Positions 34,510 to 49,600 of a stretch of DNA of 64,000 bases are shown here, in pieces (the stretch's first letter is position 1; each line of letters begins with the position of its first letter). Below the pieces are notes generated by a model. It was not told the DNA's origin. It searched no databases and was given only the letters and a program-made list of their open reading frames with translations. A program made the translations under genes and the position numbers. The DNA comes from Rhodeus uyekii (Eukaryota; Chordata; Actinopteri; Cypriniformes; Acheilognathidae). The stretch spans positions 868,001-932,000 of the forward strand of contig JAWRVZ010000088.1 of assembly GCA_037043235.1 (NCBI GenBank), read 5' to 3'.

Positions 34510-37500
34510 GTAAGTCAGTTTGATGTCCTTCTATTATCTAAAAAACTTTAAATGTCTCTATTAAATAAACGTTTTGTATACGTTCACTGCTTAGTTATGA
34601 TTTTTATGTATTTTATTTTATCAAATCTTGATAAATAAATTTAATGAAATTAAATATGTAAATAATATGTTTCATTATATGTTTGTATTTTACAGTAAGT
34701 TTCTACACATACTTTAAAGTATATACAATCAGCTTTTTTTAAATGTTAATGGTCAGGGGAAAAAAACTGTATGTTGATAATATGTCAATGCCCGTAGTGG
34801 AGCGTGTCGTCACGCTATATGGCATAAGTTGTCAAAATGGGGACCTGCTGTTATTGACACTGGTTTGAGAAGAAACCATCCTATTACACAAATACTTGTT
34901 TTTGTGTTCATATCGGTTTTACTGTTTAATTTGGCAGAAAATATATAGCCTATAATACTATTATATAAAACACAAATATGTATTCTTTTTACCTTATTTT
35001 ATCTTTTTCTAAAGTTTTATGCTACATTTTATGCTTATTAATCATGTGACAAATAACTTTTTTATAGCTTGGTTTTCAAGTGTGCTGGATCCATGCAGAT
35101 TTGCTGACATTTGCCACCAAAAGTCCTGTCACCAAAATGCCACCTGCAAAACTATTGATTCCATAAAAGCCTGCTACTGCAATCAAGGGTTCACTGGTGA
35201 TGGAATCTCCAATTGCCAGGGTTTGCCATTTATTTTACTACATTAAAACAAAATGGTCAACATAGTTTGGTGCTTTTGTTATTATTAGTGTAAGAGCAAC
35301 AAAGTAACAAATTCTAACAGAAAATACAGCAGTCTGACTAACTATGACTAACTGAATTAATTATGTACAGGTATGGTAGTTAAATACAGTATAGCTAAAT
35401 ATAAAGTGTAATATAATATATCTATGTTTTATTTTCATGAATTATCGGAAATAAATCAGATAAACTTTCAACTGACTGGTGTAATAATTCAGTAAATAAT
35501 AATTTATATCCATATATAAATAAAAACACAAAACAAAATCCATAATACAGAATCATTACAGATGGTTAAGATTTTACTGGAGAAGTAGATTTTTATTGAT
35601 TTTCTCTATTGAGAAATTGTGATTTTGACAGGAAAACTGATATTTAGTTGATAATTAGGTCACATAGTTATACACATTCCTATATTGAATTTATATTGAA
35701 TTGTATTGTTCAAAAACATGATGCATTCATGTATGAAATATCACTACTGCATGTTGCATGTTGTTGGCTGAGAAAAAAAATCACTAACGGTAGTCTGAAA
35801 TGGTAACTTCTTGTTTATTCTTGCTTATCTGACCCCTCACAGATGACAATGAGTGTGAGAATGTAACTGGAATATGTGGCCCACAAGCAAACTGCACCAA
35901 CACTATAGGAAATTACTACTGTACCTGCTTGTATGGATTCAAATCAAGCGGAAAGCAGGAATTTCAAACTAATGATGGGACAAACTGCACAGGTATGAAC
36001 AACGCCAAAAGATTTTTGGATATTACATGAAGCCAAGAATAGTACATAATTGACTCTCTATAATGAAAATGACCAAGGCTGTTCTTTGAATTGTAGATAT
36101 TGATGAGTGTGAGGATGATGCTGGTAGATGTGGACCCTATTCTAAATGCCACAACACAAAAGGCTCATTCATCTGCTCATGTCTGAGAGGTTATACATCC
36201 CCTGCAGGGCCATGGTTCAAGCCTAAAAGCAGGAGGAACTGCATAGGTGAGAAAAGTTATACTCAGCTCTAAGTATAAAGCTCTCAGTTTTGCAATGTGA
36301 ATAATCTTGCTGTGAATTAATTTCATTTTCTCCCAGATGCTTGTTTTCACAATTTGACAAATAGAATCCATTTAACTAAATAAAATGTAATAGTTAAACT
36401 TTTGAATACTATACATTTTCCATATGCATTTATGCATTTCTGTGTTTGTGTCAGAAAACCCGAAGAAGCACTGCCATCAGGACCACAAATGTATTAAAGA
36501 GGCTGTTAACAACACTCTGCAAAAAGTGAGTTACGTTATTTACATTAAGTATTGGTTTCACAAAATAACCCCATATTATAAAAATTATTATTATATCGCT
36601 AGGGAAACGGCTACGGTAATGCATGTAACCATAGTTCCATGAGAGGGGGAATGAGATGATGAGCCCCAGCTGATCATCTCATTTGGGGAATTGGGGAATG
36701 CCTTTAGTGATTTGGGGAATGCCTTTAGTGTAACTGCATCTGAAGTACGTGTGAAACTAGTCCAATCTTGATTGGTGCTGTATCAGCTTATGATGTGTGA
36801 TGGCGTAAAGTGGAAGCTATAAAGAGAAGATGGAAACACAATAGCATCAGCTTTTGATAGGTTGAAGCAAGCCAATACAAGAAATGCAGGAAGTATGGAA
36901 AGAGGACACAGCATCTTGTTCCCCTCTCAGGGATCCATGGTTACACGTATCCATCAGCTGACACTTTGAGGAATGAAATACCCACTTCACCATGCTGACA
37001 AATGCCTGTCCTGATGTGAAGTCCTGCCACAGCTCAACATAAAAAAAACCTTTGGATCCCAGGGTGATACACCTCCCTCATAAACCACAGAAAAAGCTTC
37101 CACAATCCACGTCTATTTGATGACTGGGTAGTCCATCTTGAGAGGCTTGAAGCATACCAGCAGCTGGTCAGTATTAAAAGCTCTGATGGGGACCCCCCTC
37201 TGATGATCCCTCTCCGGAGGGACGGAGGACGCAGGAGGAACCGGGGGAGGGGGGAGCTAGCTGGAGCCGCAGGTGGAGGCCAGGCGACAACCGACCAAGG
37301 TGAGGACGGAGGGACGAGGGAGCCCGCCGGAGAGGCAAGGCAGAGGGATGTCGGTGGGACTGAGGGAGTGACCAGTGGAGGTGACGCCGATGCGTCAACG
37401 GGCCGAGGTGGAATGAGGGACACCGAGGTCGGAGGTGGAACATCAGTGCCCCGTGATGCCGGTGTGCCGTCAAGAGACAATGACATTGGAGCACATGACG

Positions 37501-38559
37501 GAATAAATAGCCAGGGATAACGAGTAAACACAGAACAGCTGGTATTAAACTGGGGGGAGTGGTTACAAGATAACTACGCCAACACAAGAGGGACAAGCAC
37601 GAGGAGTAAGACATGACTGTTACAGCTCCCATCTGGAGGTCTTTGATACTGAGTTCGCCCAGGCTCACGCTCCCCAGGGCTCAGGTCCCGCTGTAGTTGA
37701 GGCTCTATATATAAATATATATATAAAGAGGCATCTGCGGCTTAACATCTTAATTTAACATCTTTAAAACATAAGGAAAATAACTTCCTGCTGGACGCCT
37801 CTGTCTCCTCTTCTGGGATTTTCGGCGATGCTGTCAAGACAGTGGTTGATAAGTTCTAGGAGGCTGTTAAGCAACAGATGGCATTCAGCGTGCTACTGCC
37901 TCGTCACTCTCAAATTAGGGACTGTGAGCCACCCATAGCCCCAACCGCAGAGGCAGAGTGTCGCAACTCGCCAACCCCCCCCAGAAACCCAAGGGGTCGG
38001 GCTGGTGCTCCCAGCCTCTGCCCTCTGGTAGGAGGACCGATCTGAGGACTGTCATCCTCTCCAAGAAGGCTACATCGAAGAGGTCCTGATCATGTCCCCA
38101 CCATCCCTTATGCAAAGCAATGGCCTTATGGCCATGCATGATCCACACCCAAGCAACATATACACAGATTGTGATGTAACAAGGACAAGGGTGCACACAT
38201 ACTCTGAAATGGTTATTATAACAAGTATCAAACAACAATGACAGTCACATAGAACACTTACTAAAGACAGAAAGCTTATGTTGCTTCCCTTAATAGCTTC
38301 TGCCGGCACTCTACATGGTTTCACAACATGGTTCAGACGCAGTCACACTGAAGGTGTTTCATAAGGCATCAACTGGGAGGCAGAGCAAGTTCTCTTGAAA
38401 GGGAAAAATAAATGTTAGCTACTTGAAAATTGTTTTGCTATTATACAGAACATTATATAGATAAATAATATAAAAAAAACTTGGTTCCATTTTATATATT
38501 GTCTTTAAGTACTAAATATTAACATTGAATGAACTATTTGATACAGAGCAATTAGTGTA

Positions 38560-38625
<66 letters not shown>

Positions 38626-39369
38626 GCAGCATTCAAAGTATTTAGATCTGAATTCATTTAAGCATTTTTTTTAAGTCTCTTCTGCTCATCTAGGCTGGAT
38701 TTATATTGATCCAAAATTTAGAAAAAATATATTATATTTTTAAATATAAAATATATGTAATATTTTGAAATCTTTTTTGAAATATTTATTTTATAAATAT
38801 CAATGTTGAAAACAGTTGTGTACATTTGTTTCCCCACAAAACAGAAAGCTTTGGTAAAGTTACAAATGTCTTCACTGTCACTTTTAATACATTTACAGCA
38901 ACCTTAATTTATTTAAAAAACAAATCTTACTGACACCAAACTTTTGAACATTAGTGTATGTGACAAACGATTTTTAGATAAATACTGTTCATTTGAACTT
39001 TGATCTAGAAATTTGACCAGGCACGTGGCTCTCAGATGTTTTTCCTCTCACCTTGCTGAGAACAGCTCAGGAAACAGCTGTCCTGGAGGTTTTGTCATGA
39101 TAGTTTTGTCACATAACAATCAGGATGGACAGAGTATTTTGGGAAATGTCATCAATGTTTCAGGAATGCTTGAGACAGGATAATTTTATTTTAGAATTTG
39201 ATTTTATTTAATTTCATATATTTTATTTTTTTAAAGGGTAATTGCATTTTTACACTGTGCTTCACTTTTAGAAAATGAATGAAAATTAAAACAAACAACA
39301 ATAGTATACAACTTCATACTAAGTTATATACACAATACCATAAATTGCTAAGCTATTGATATATATTTT

Positions 39370-39419
<50 letters not shown>

Positions 39420-42400
39420 ACTTAGTTCCCTATCAACATGGTTTATTTGCATTGTGTCTGTAATTTTCATTCGAATTTTTCTCCTTCGATTCTGAAGATC
39501 ATCTCCTCGCTGACTCAGAAGAAGATAGAAGCTTTTTTGCTTGCCTCAAAGAGTGGATTAACAGCTGTCTGGCAACCCTCAATGAGCAAATTCCACTTAA
39601 AAAAAATAAAATTTAAGCAGTTGCCAATGGTCAATGAAGTGTGGCTTATGCAGGGCTCCCCTGCATCCCTTTGACGCTTGCCTGGACCACGCCCACAATG
39701 AGACTGCACACTAGGAGACCAGCTGTTCTCACTACAAGAGCCAGAGTCTCACATTGTTGTGCTCATGGATTTCCTTCTTCAAGGAAAGTGATCCTGGCCT
39801 TGCACACTTTCATGTTCTCTTACCCTTTGTAGTCGAGACAGAAACAGCGAAGCCACAAGGAGGAGTAGCAAGGCAGTAGAAGTTCACATCGGCTCAGCTT
39901 CTCAGCGCTTGTCTAAGCGGGCCAGTTGCCTTTTGTGGGAACTCTGCATCCAAGGATACAATTTTGGGGAACACCTCTGTGTAGTTGCACCTGAAGCTTG
40001 TGTGCAGCTAGTCCAATCATGATTGGTGATGTGTCTCCTCATTACATGTGACAGCATAATGCGGAAGCTACAAAGGAAAGCCGGCAAAAAGCTTCTATCT
40101 TTGGCAAGTGAGGCAACCCTAGCCATCTACATCCAACTCCTCATGCAGTCAACAACAAAAAGAGAGGCTGAAGCAAGACTCTCGCCCAAACTCACTAATG
40201 AAAATGGATCTGAGGACCAATCTTATTTCTAAGAAGGCTTCAGGAAACTTCAGGCTTCTAAGGCGGCCCCTCCTGAGATATAGAAAAATTTATTTGTCAA
40301 CCACGCACGTTGATTTCCAACAAACCTGAACATCAGTGTCCATCCAGCAATGCGACACTATCATCTCAGTAGGGTCTGAGAACTGTAAACAAATGGTACA
40401 GAATCCAGTTTAAGTGTCATCTACCCAGGTTCATCAGGGTATTATCTACAGAAGTGGGCCCAGAGAAGGCACAGGTGATGGAACAGGAAGTTCAGACTCT
40501 TTTGGCAAAGGAGGATGTAGAATGTATTCCTCATTCAGAGAGAACTGTCGGGTTCTAAAGTATGCCATAATTCAGAAAATGGATGGAAATTACATCCAAT
40601 TATAGATAAGCCTCATTTTAACTGTTTTCTGATGAGATTTTGTTTGCTGACGATTCCTCTTATGTCTCAAATCAAGAGTGAGAAATTGTGTGTCATAATG
40701 CATCTAAAGGACACCTATTTTCATATTTCCATCCTTCCACAATACAGGAAGCTTTGACCTAGCCTTATTCCCCAACATTTTCACAAAATGTATAAATGCA
40801 GCCCTCTGAGACTCCATGGTGCCCGTGTTCTCAGTTACATACATGACTGGTTAATATTAGCTCGATCTTAGGAAACAGTGGTTTGGCATCAACATGCTGT
40901 GCCAGATCACATAAAGTGCTTGGTTTTGACAATCAACAGCAAGAAGATTATTCTTTGTCTGGTCCAGAGAACTACTTTTTTTTATACATTTTTTGGTACT
41001 CAGTCACACATCGTCCACTGCACTTACAGAGGCCCAGGGAATGGAGACTCCACCTCCAGACCTGTTTGCATTGTAAGAGATGACTCTCTGTCCACTCTGG
41101 TCCTCCCTCAAGAAGCCAGCTTTCCCTGTTCTGACCGACCCAAATATCGTTTTCAGACTTAAAAGGTATCTTCTTAGATGGTCACCTGTGGGACCTTCCG
41201 GGCAGGAGGGACCGCTTATCTATAAATGTGGAAACTTTGGGTTCTTTTTGAGTCCAAGAGTAAAATATGGTGGTCGTAGTGTGATGATGGTCTGGGGCTG
41301 TTTTGCTGCTTAAGGACCTGGAAGACTTGCCACAGAAACACCATGAACGCAACCATAAATTCTGCTGTCTACCAAAAAAATCCTGAAGGAGAATGTGTGG
41401 CCGTTTGTTTGTGACGTCAAACTGAAGCGAACTTTGGTTCTGCAGCAGGACAATGATCTAAAACACACCAGCAAGTCCACCTCTGAATGGCAGAAGAAAA
41501 ACAAAATGAAGACTATTTCACTTGCATACCAGTCAGCTGGCCAGGTTCCACCTATGGTTGTCCATTCAACTTGGAGTATGGCTGCTTCAAAAGCTTTAAC
41601 ATATTCCCCACACACATTTGTGATGTTTTATAACCTATATTTGGACATTACTCTAGAGTCTCAAATACTCTGGTTCTAGTTTGCACTCAGTTTCACACTG
41701 ACAGGCACTTGCTAGTATTGCTTGAGAGGGAGCAAATCGGGCTACATCTGTGACTCTGGTTCCCTGAAAAAGGCTGCATTGACCTGCCATACTCCCCGTA
41801 TGACTGTGGTTTTCTTGTTTCAGCCTATTATAAGCTAAAGCTGATTGGTGAATGATTCAACGCTTCCTGATCGTGACTTTACCTGCCAATGACGGTCTCT
41901 CATGCCATTGGATTGATTTAACAATGGCTTCATGACACAATTACAAAGAGGCATTCCCACAGCATCTCGACAAAGGGTCTCATTCCCTTTTCAGGGAACC
42001 ATGGTTGCAGACATAATCTGATATGGTTTCCCCATTAGAGGTCCCATTATCTCAGGCAAATAAGGTTTTTTATCTTAGTATTAAGCTTGATAGTTTTAAT
42101 AGGTTCATACATTTCCTCAATGTGAAATGTGAATCCCTTTTTACAAAAATAACATAACCTAATATAACGTAGGTGTCTCAAATCAGAAATCAATCAGTGT
42201 TCCTGAATGGATTTTCACACTATTCCTAAAATATTGATGAAATTTCCTAGAATCCTCTGTCCATCCTGATTGTTATATGAAACAAATCTCATGACAAAAC
42301 ACAGCTGTTCATTAGGTCCTTGCAGCAATCAATTAATCTCAATGTGTGAGAGAATGGTGTCCTCTGCTGGCAAAGTTGCAGATCTGCAATTCCTCTCATT

Positions 42401-43601
42401 GCAAATGTAAAACAATTCTAATTTCAACACCTTTTAAACTAGTTCCATTAGAATATTCTCTGGATGGTACTAGCCTTGGTTTTTTTAACTTTACAAAATA
42501 CAAAAGACTAATCATGCTATAAACAAATTTGTCCAAAGAAGTTTATGCATGTGCATTTGCATGTATCATGTTAGAACATATGTGTATTGTGTGCATTTTA
42601 TTCAATTTCTTATTCAAATATATGATATTTCAAAACATTGTATCATATACCTTCTTTGAGTGAATATTAAGACTCTTTTCCTCTCTCTTGATTGTAGATG
42701 ATTAATCTGTCAACTCCAGAGCGCTTGAAAGAGATAAGATATCAAACATCAGCTGAACTCTCCCCTGTTCTCCTCATATCATACATTGAGGCCATGGCCA
42801 GCCATAAACTAGACGCTGCAGATGAGTCTAAGCACCCTGAGGAACACATCAATGAAACTATCATGGTAATTTATGTAACACAGCTGTTAATTTTAATAAG
42901 TCTGAATGATTTATACCAAAGTTTAAAACACAAAACTTAACCCCCCAAAAGCCTACAAGAAGATATAAATGGCCTGTATTGGTTTAAACCAGTGCTTCTC
43001 AATTATTTTCTGTCGCGCCCCCCCTAGGAAGAAGTAAACATTTCGCGCGCCCCCCCTCCCCCTATTTTGGAACTTTCGCTTTATTGTTTCCATGGCAACG
43101 AGTCATGCTTGTCACGTGACAGACCGCAGTCAAAAAAAGCGCTGTTTGATAGATGTTTCACATTTATTTAGTTTTTTCTTTTTTATTCAAAATAGTCACT
43201 AACTTGTTGGCTCTGTTATCAACTACCTGATATTCAGATTCTCAGATATGTGGAAGTGAATGTTTGTCGCTTAAAAACCTTTATAATGATCAAGTTCTCT
43301 GAGCGCGTCTTTTTTGGATCAGTGCCAGATATCGCGTGAAAACACGTGTGAATTTAGCGATTGATCACGTGACACATGAACATCAGTGTGATCGTACACA
43401 TCAACGGGTGAAGGGTTTTTTATCTGAACTTCATATCTGCTGCTCTTGTTCAGTGCAAGAAAACCTACTCCCTGACAAAAAAAGCATGTTCCCCACGGTC
43501 ACGCGCGCCCCCCCTGGCATCGCTGGGGGGGCGCGCCCCACTATTTGAGAACCACTGGTTTAAACAAAGGATTAAAATGCATGAATTTGAATGAATAAAT
43601 T

Positions 43602-43634
<33 letters not shown>

Positions 43635-46600
43635 AAAAACATTTTTTTCATTTTTTTTCACATGGTTTTAAACCATATTTTCACATGGTTTAAAGGCAGT
43701 TCCCTTTCAGGGAACTCGAGCTGCGTCAAGCGCTAGGGGAAATAGCCTGACGTCAGTCACGTGAAGATCTGTGCAACCAATGAGAGACGAACGCGTGTCA
43801 ATGCGTCACCACCGGCGCGTGCCGGTGACATCATGAGAGAGCATAAAGGCGCGCCCGAAACCCCCCTCTACCTTGAAAGTTTATGTGGCTGCCATAGCGG
43901 CTTGCCATGTACCTCTGGGTGGGGTGCCCTTGGGCAGGGACCCCCTAGTCACTCGTTTCCTCCGTGGCACACTAAGGTTGAGACCTGCGGCACAGACTAA
44001 GGTGCCTGCCTGGGACTGGTCTGTGGTACTCCAAGGCCTGTCCCAGGCACCCTTTGAACCTTTAGAGGAGCTCCCTATCAAGCTCCTCTCTCTTAAGACC
44101 CTTCTTTTGCTGGCTATCACCTCGCTTAAGAGGGTCGGGGATCTTCAGACCCTCTCGGTGGCTCCCTCATGCCTCGAGTTTGCGCCCAGGATGGGAAAAA
44201 CCTTTCTCCACCCGAGGTCAGGCTATGTCCCCAAGGTTCCCACTAATGTGGCTCGGTCTATCACGCTGCAGGCCTTCTGCCCTCCCCCCATTTGACGATC
44301 ATGAGCAGGAGCACAAGAACAAGGTCTGTCCAGTGCGAGCACTGGACGCTTACGTTTTCAAGACTGCCACTTGGCGTAAGTCGGACCAACTGTTCGTTTG
44401 CTTTGGGACCCCTAAGGGGGCTCCAGCTTCCAAGCACACCCTAAGCAGATGGATAGTCGAGGCTATCTGTTTAGCTTATGAGTCGGCCGGCTTCTCCTTT
44501 GAGGGTCCGGGCCCACTCCACTCGGAGCGTGGCGGCATCCAAGGCTCTCCTCTCTGGAGTTTCCTTGTCGGATGTCTGTGCTGCGGCTGGCTGGTCCTCG
44601 CCGCACACATTCATGAGGTTTTACCAACTGGACCTCGATTCCACCCCAGAAACCAGGGTGCTCTCTCAGTGAGCTGGGACACACCCGGATGCCGGCGTCG
44701 CTGAGGTGGCGTTGGTATAGCGTTCCCCTAGCGCTTGACGCAGCTCGAGTTCCCTGAAAGGGAACATCTCGGGTTACGAATGTAACCCTGGTTCCCTGAG
44801 GGTAACGAGACGCTGTGTCTTTACCTCAGCTCCTTGCGCCTCCGGGCCCGCTTCAGATACTCTTTTGCTGTCGCTTCCGGGTTTCGGGCGGAAACTCCTT
44901 TATGCTCTCCTATGACGTCACCGGCACGCGCCGGCGGTGACGCATTCACACGAGTTCGTCTCTCATTGGTTGCACAGATCTTCACGTGACTGACGTCAGG
45001 CTGTTTCCCCTAGCGCTTGAAGCAGTGTCTCGATCCCCTTAGGGATCCAGGGTTACATTCGTAACCCGAGACGTTATTTCTATCTTTTGCTGTAGTATGT
45101 CAGTGGGAAATGCAAGTTTACATTTCCAAACATTGATTTTAGCAGTAAGAAGCATCAGTTTATAGCAGTTTACTTATGGCATCTGCATCCAATGTGATTT
45201 CATTTGTCCTTCTGTACATAAGGGCCAAATGCATTGCTATGTGGAAGAAACCTTGGTTGACCTGTGCTTTTGTGTCATTGCAAAATGCTAACAACAAACG
45301 CTGAGATGTTCTGTGTCTTCTGTATTTTTCTCATAGAATTTGTTTTTTAGTGTGAATAACTTAGTTGAGAAGGATGAAAAGGTGGAATGGGACAGGATAA
45401 ATGAGGATTTGAGGAAGTATTACATCACCACACTCCTTCACACAGCAGAGATGGAAACACTGGCCCTGTCTGCTGTGTACACACACACTTCGCAGATGCA
45501 GGTGAACGCTGGTGAAGTAGGTGAGATTTTTGTGGGTTAAAAAATAACCCACCACTCTTTAAGAACAGTCTGTAAAAGCAGTTCCCATAGTTAATATGAG
45601 GGAAATTTCCTTAGGGACAATTACAGGATAAACTATTGAAAATAATTAACTGAAAAATAATGTAATAACATCCTGATTAGTTAACCAATTTAGTTAGCAT
45701 TTGGACATAAGACGTATGAAATCATAAAAAAAAATAAGATTAAATAAAGTTTAATATTATATTAAAAACAACAAAATCAATGTCTATTATTGTTTTTAAT
45801 TAAATTAATGTTTTATTTTTATTTATTGTTATTGTTTAACATAAAAACATGTTTATTAGAGATTGTATTGAAGTCCCTGCATGATTAATCACATTTTGAT
45901 TTATTTTAAATACCTTTTGTATTGTGTTCCATAATACCTCAATATATGTCACCCTATTTTAAAGATGGTGTTTGGCAGCATACTTACATTGAATTTACCA
46001 GTTTTATTTTTAGTTGTTGATTCTGCTTTTGATGAAAAGGTGCTAATCATTGTGTTGAACAATTTCTAGAAATGAAACTATATACATTTCAACCCCACCA
46101 ATCTCATACACATCCAGTTTCGACCACCATCCAAGGAAACTCCATTTCACTGACCCCTAAGTATGCAAACAACAAAACCAATAATGGTTTGTAAACGTTC
46201 TTTCTTAAAACTTCATAACAGATTGAATACAAATGCACCAAATGATTCAGATGCATGTCTTTGATCTGTCTCTGCTGTAGGCAGCACCTCCATTGTTTTT
46301 ATAATCTATAACAGTATTGGGGATCTTTTAAAGCCAACTGATGACCCTGGTGTGGCCGATTACTCTCGTTATGCAGCAGCGGGTGAAATTATAGTTAATT
46401 CACCAGTAATAGCAGCAGCCATCAGCAACCCGAAGACGTTTGCAATGAACAACATGACCTTCACTCTCAAACACACACAGGTGCAGTGTGACTGATTGAT
46501 TAATTAACTTGAAATAGTTGTGGCTTTGAATATAATTTTAATATGCAATTTGCTTTTTCTTTTTCTTTTGCTTTTCTCTTTCAGGAGATAGATCCGGCCA

Positions 46601-49600
46601 ATGATGAGACTAAGTGTGCATTCTGGAAGTATTCCCAGACCATGATGGGACATTGGAGTTTGGACGGCTGTACACGCACTCATGTGAATTCCACTCATAC
46701 TTCGTGTTCCTGTAATCACTTGACACACTTTGCTATTCTCATGTCCTCTGCTCAAGCCAATGTAAGTAAACCACTGCTGCACCCTACTGGTTTCCTCACA
46801 AAATACATTGGCCCAACAAACCTTTTCTATATATGTGTACATATATGTGTGTATGGATATATATATAGAGAGATATCTAGAGAGAGAGAGAGAGAGAGAA
46901 AAAATTAATACTTTTATTCAATCAAAAGTAAAAATATTTAGCAAGAAAACTGTTTTCAACACTGAAAAATATCTGAAATGTTTCTTCAGCACCAAATCAG
47001 CATATTACAATGTTTTCTCTGTGACGTTGAAGACTGGCATAATGACTGCAGAAAATTCAGCTTTGCCATCACAGAAATAAATTACATTTTCAAATATATC
47101 AAAATACAAAAACACTCTTTTTAATTTCTCAATATTACAGTTTTATTATTATTTCAGTCAAATAAATACAGCCTTGGTGAGCAGACAGGCTTCAAAAAAT
47201 TAATCTTTTTAAAAATGTAATCTCATTAAATCCCAAAACCTTTGAATGGTAGTGAATATTTTGTAAATATATGATATATATTGTAGTTTTAAATACTAAA
47301 CCTAAAAAATACATTTTTACTGTGTAAGACCTTATTAGTAATGATTGCTGTCATAAATCTCTACTATCATGCTCTTTACTATTATACTTGTTGAGAATTT
47401 GAAAAAACACCTCTTAAAATATTAAACGTCAGCATGTAATGCATCACGTATTGTTTGTGCTACAATGATTTATAAGATCTTTAATTGTGGTTTGTTGAGA
47501 ATAGCTGACAGACAATAAATTATTGAAGCAGGATCCCTTCTTCACTCACCTTTTCTTCAATGAAGAACCAATTGACTCAAGTTGTTCATGAATTTGTAAC
47601 CATGATTAAGTTAGAGAAGAATTCACAATTTGGTTTTAAACAATCCTAAATGCCCTTTCCTGCTCTGTTTTACATAGTTGCTTGCACATTATAATGTTCT
47701 GACGAGGATAACACAGCTGGGAATGGTGATCTCCATCATATGCCTGTCCCTGTGTATCTTCACATTCTGGTTCTTCCGAGACATTCAGAACACCAGAACC
47801 ACGATCCACAAGAACCTGTGCTGCAGTCTTTTCATGGCCCAGTTCATCTTCCTCGTCGGAATTAACAAGTTTGCACACAAGGTTCACTCCTCAAACTCTC
47901 TTAATATGTCAGATGGCAACAGAAACCCTGTATGAAAGTACCCTCTGTTAAGCAATGTAGTGCAATTCATTGATTCGTGTTTGTTCACTGTGTGTTTCAG
48001 TGGTTCTGTTCTATTATTGCGGTCCTGCTGCACTATTTCTTCTTGGCTGCATTTGCCTGGATGTGTATAGAGGGGATCCATTTGTATCTCATCGTTGTTG
48101 GTGTCATCTATAACAAAGGTTTCCTCCACCGAAACTTCTACATCTTTGGTTATGGGAGCCCTGCAGTGGTTGTCACAATTTCTGCAACACTTGGCTATAA
48201 ATATTATGGCACCAGTAGTGTGTAAGTTATTAGAATTTAAATGTAGTGATATTTGCTCAAGAAAGCATCACTATTAATATGAGCAATTCACCTTATTTTT
48301 AAATGTAAGAGCGGCTGTTGCCAATGTTAATTTGAATGTGCAAGGATTTTAGGTATGTCTGTTTTACTGTTTGACATTGAAAATTGGTATTTGTTTTCAC
48401 ATTATATTATTTAGTATCATAATCAGCAACAAACTACTGTTTTGTAGTTCTAATAGTTACTTTTTATTGAACTTTATTTTGCTTCTAGTTATTTAATGTA
48501 ATTCTCACATTCACAAAAAAATATCTTACATCCATGTTGCAAAATAAGGAGGACACCACCACTCACTCTAGTTTTAAAGTAATTGTAACTATTGTCATTA
48601 ATATCTTGTTAAGGTGTTGGCTGAGCACTGAAAATAACTTCATCTGGAGTTTCATAGGACCAGCCTGTCTGATTATTCTGGTAAGATTATTTTTGTGGTA
48701 GTGTTACATCCAGTAGCAACAGTCAATAACCCAAGAACACTCTTTTGGCCTTATGTATGTATACTCAGCAACAAATCTCAGTTACACTCATAGAACCCAT
48801 TCCAATAGAACTATACTGCATTTTTTATAAATCTAGATACATTTATATCCAAAATGTCAATTAGTTTTACTTTCAAAAAATGTAAAAAACACTTTAAATT
48901 ATTGAACACATTGAATTAATGACATAGTATGCTGTTTAATTAATAAAAAAAGGTGTTGTGTGTAGTTCATATTGTACTTTCTTGATGGATAAATATTCAA
49001 TTGAAGCCAATTATTCCCTCCTAGGTTAATCTGCTGGCATTTGCTGTGATCATCTTTAAAGTTTATCGCCACGCTGCAGTAAAGAAACCTGAAATCAGTC
49101 ACTATGAAAACATCAGGTATCAATACATTTTTCTTAATTTCCATATATATATATATATATATATATATAGTGTGTGAGTCACTTGCAAAAGTCTCTGATG
49201 TCATTTGTCATAACATCAGAGAGTATGAGGTGTGATTTATACGTATGTGATGTTCTCTGATGTTATGACTCTATCTTTGCAAGTAACGTGCATTCCATTC
49301 CTTATCTCAATTTTTTTGTAATTGTAAGTATATATAATTTAAGTATATATAATAAGTAGAATTTCATTTTCTCAGGGCATGGTGGCTAAAAACTGAAGTT
49401 ACTAATGAAACTGAGGCCTGAAAAATATTACAATCATATTTTTAAAATGTCTTCATCCATAATTATTCCACAGGTCTTGTGCAAGAGGAGCTATTGCTCT
49501 TCTATTTGTTCTGGGAGTTACCTGGACATTTGGTGTCATGCATATCTTATACGAGACCACCCTGACAGCATATCTCTTTACATTCGCCAATGTGTTCCAG

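Larger units (their letters stand above)
37629..39840. other. intron 5 filler, non-coding
   Basis: A few hundred bases after 37,629 have DIRS-like texture (near 37,770-38,100, gag-like AT/GC pattern), but I could not assign a domain. The rest is AT-rich intron with two TA microsatellites. Confidence 0.4.

Noticed and set aside
35019..35246. Independent small protein with an EGF domain
   Set aside because: The frame is exon 2 of adgrl4 plus read-through into introns; splice sites and phase continuity place it in the receptor.
38557..39418. TA-rich tracts as replication origin or matrix element
   Set aside because: They are simple TA microsatellites; nothing in the sequence supports a further function.
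43301..43548. 70-codon plus-strand frame in adgrl4 intron 6
   Set aside because: Lies inside the hAT MITE with defined ends. No exon-like boundaries.
45350..45352. Alternative exon 7 acceptor (TTTTTTAG)
   Set aside because: In the required phase it reads TGT GAA TAA, an immediate stop.
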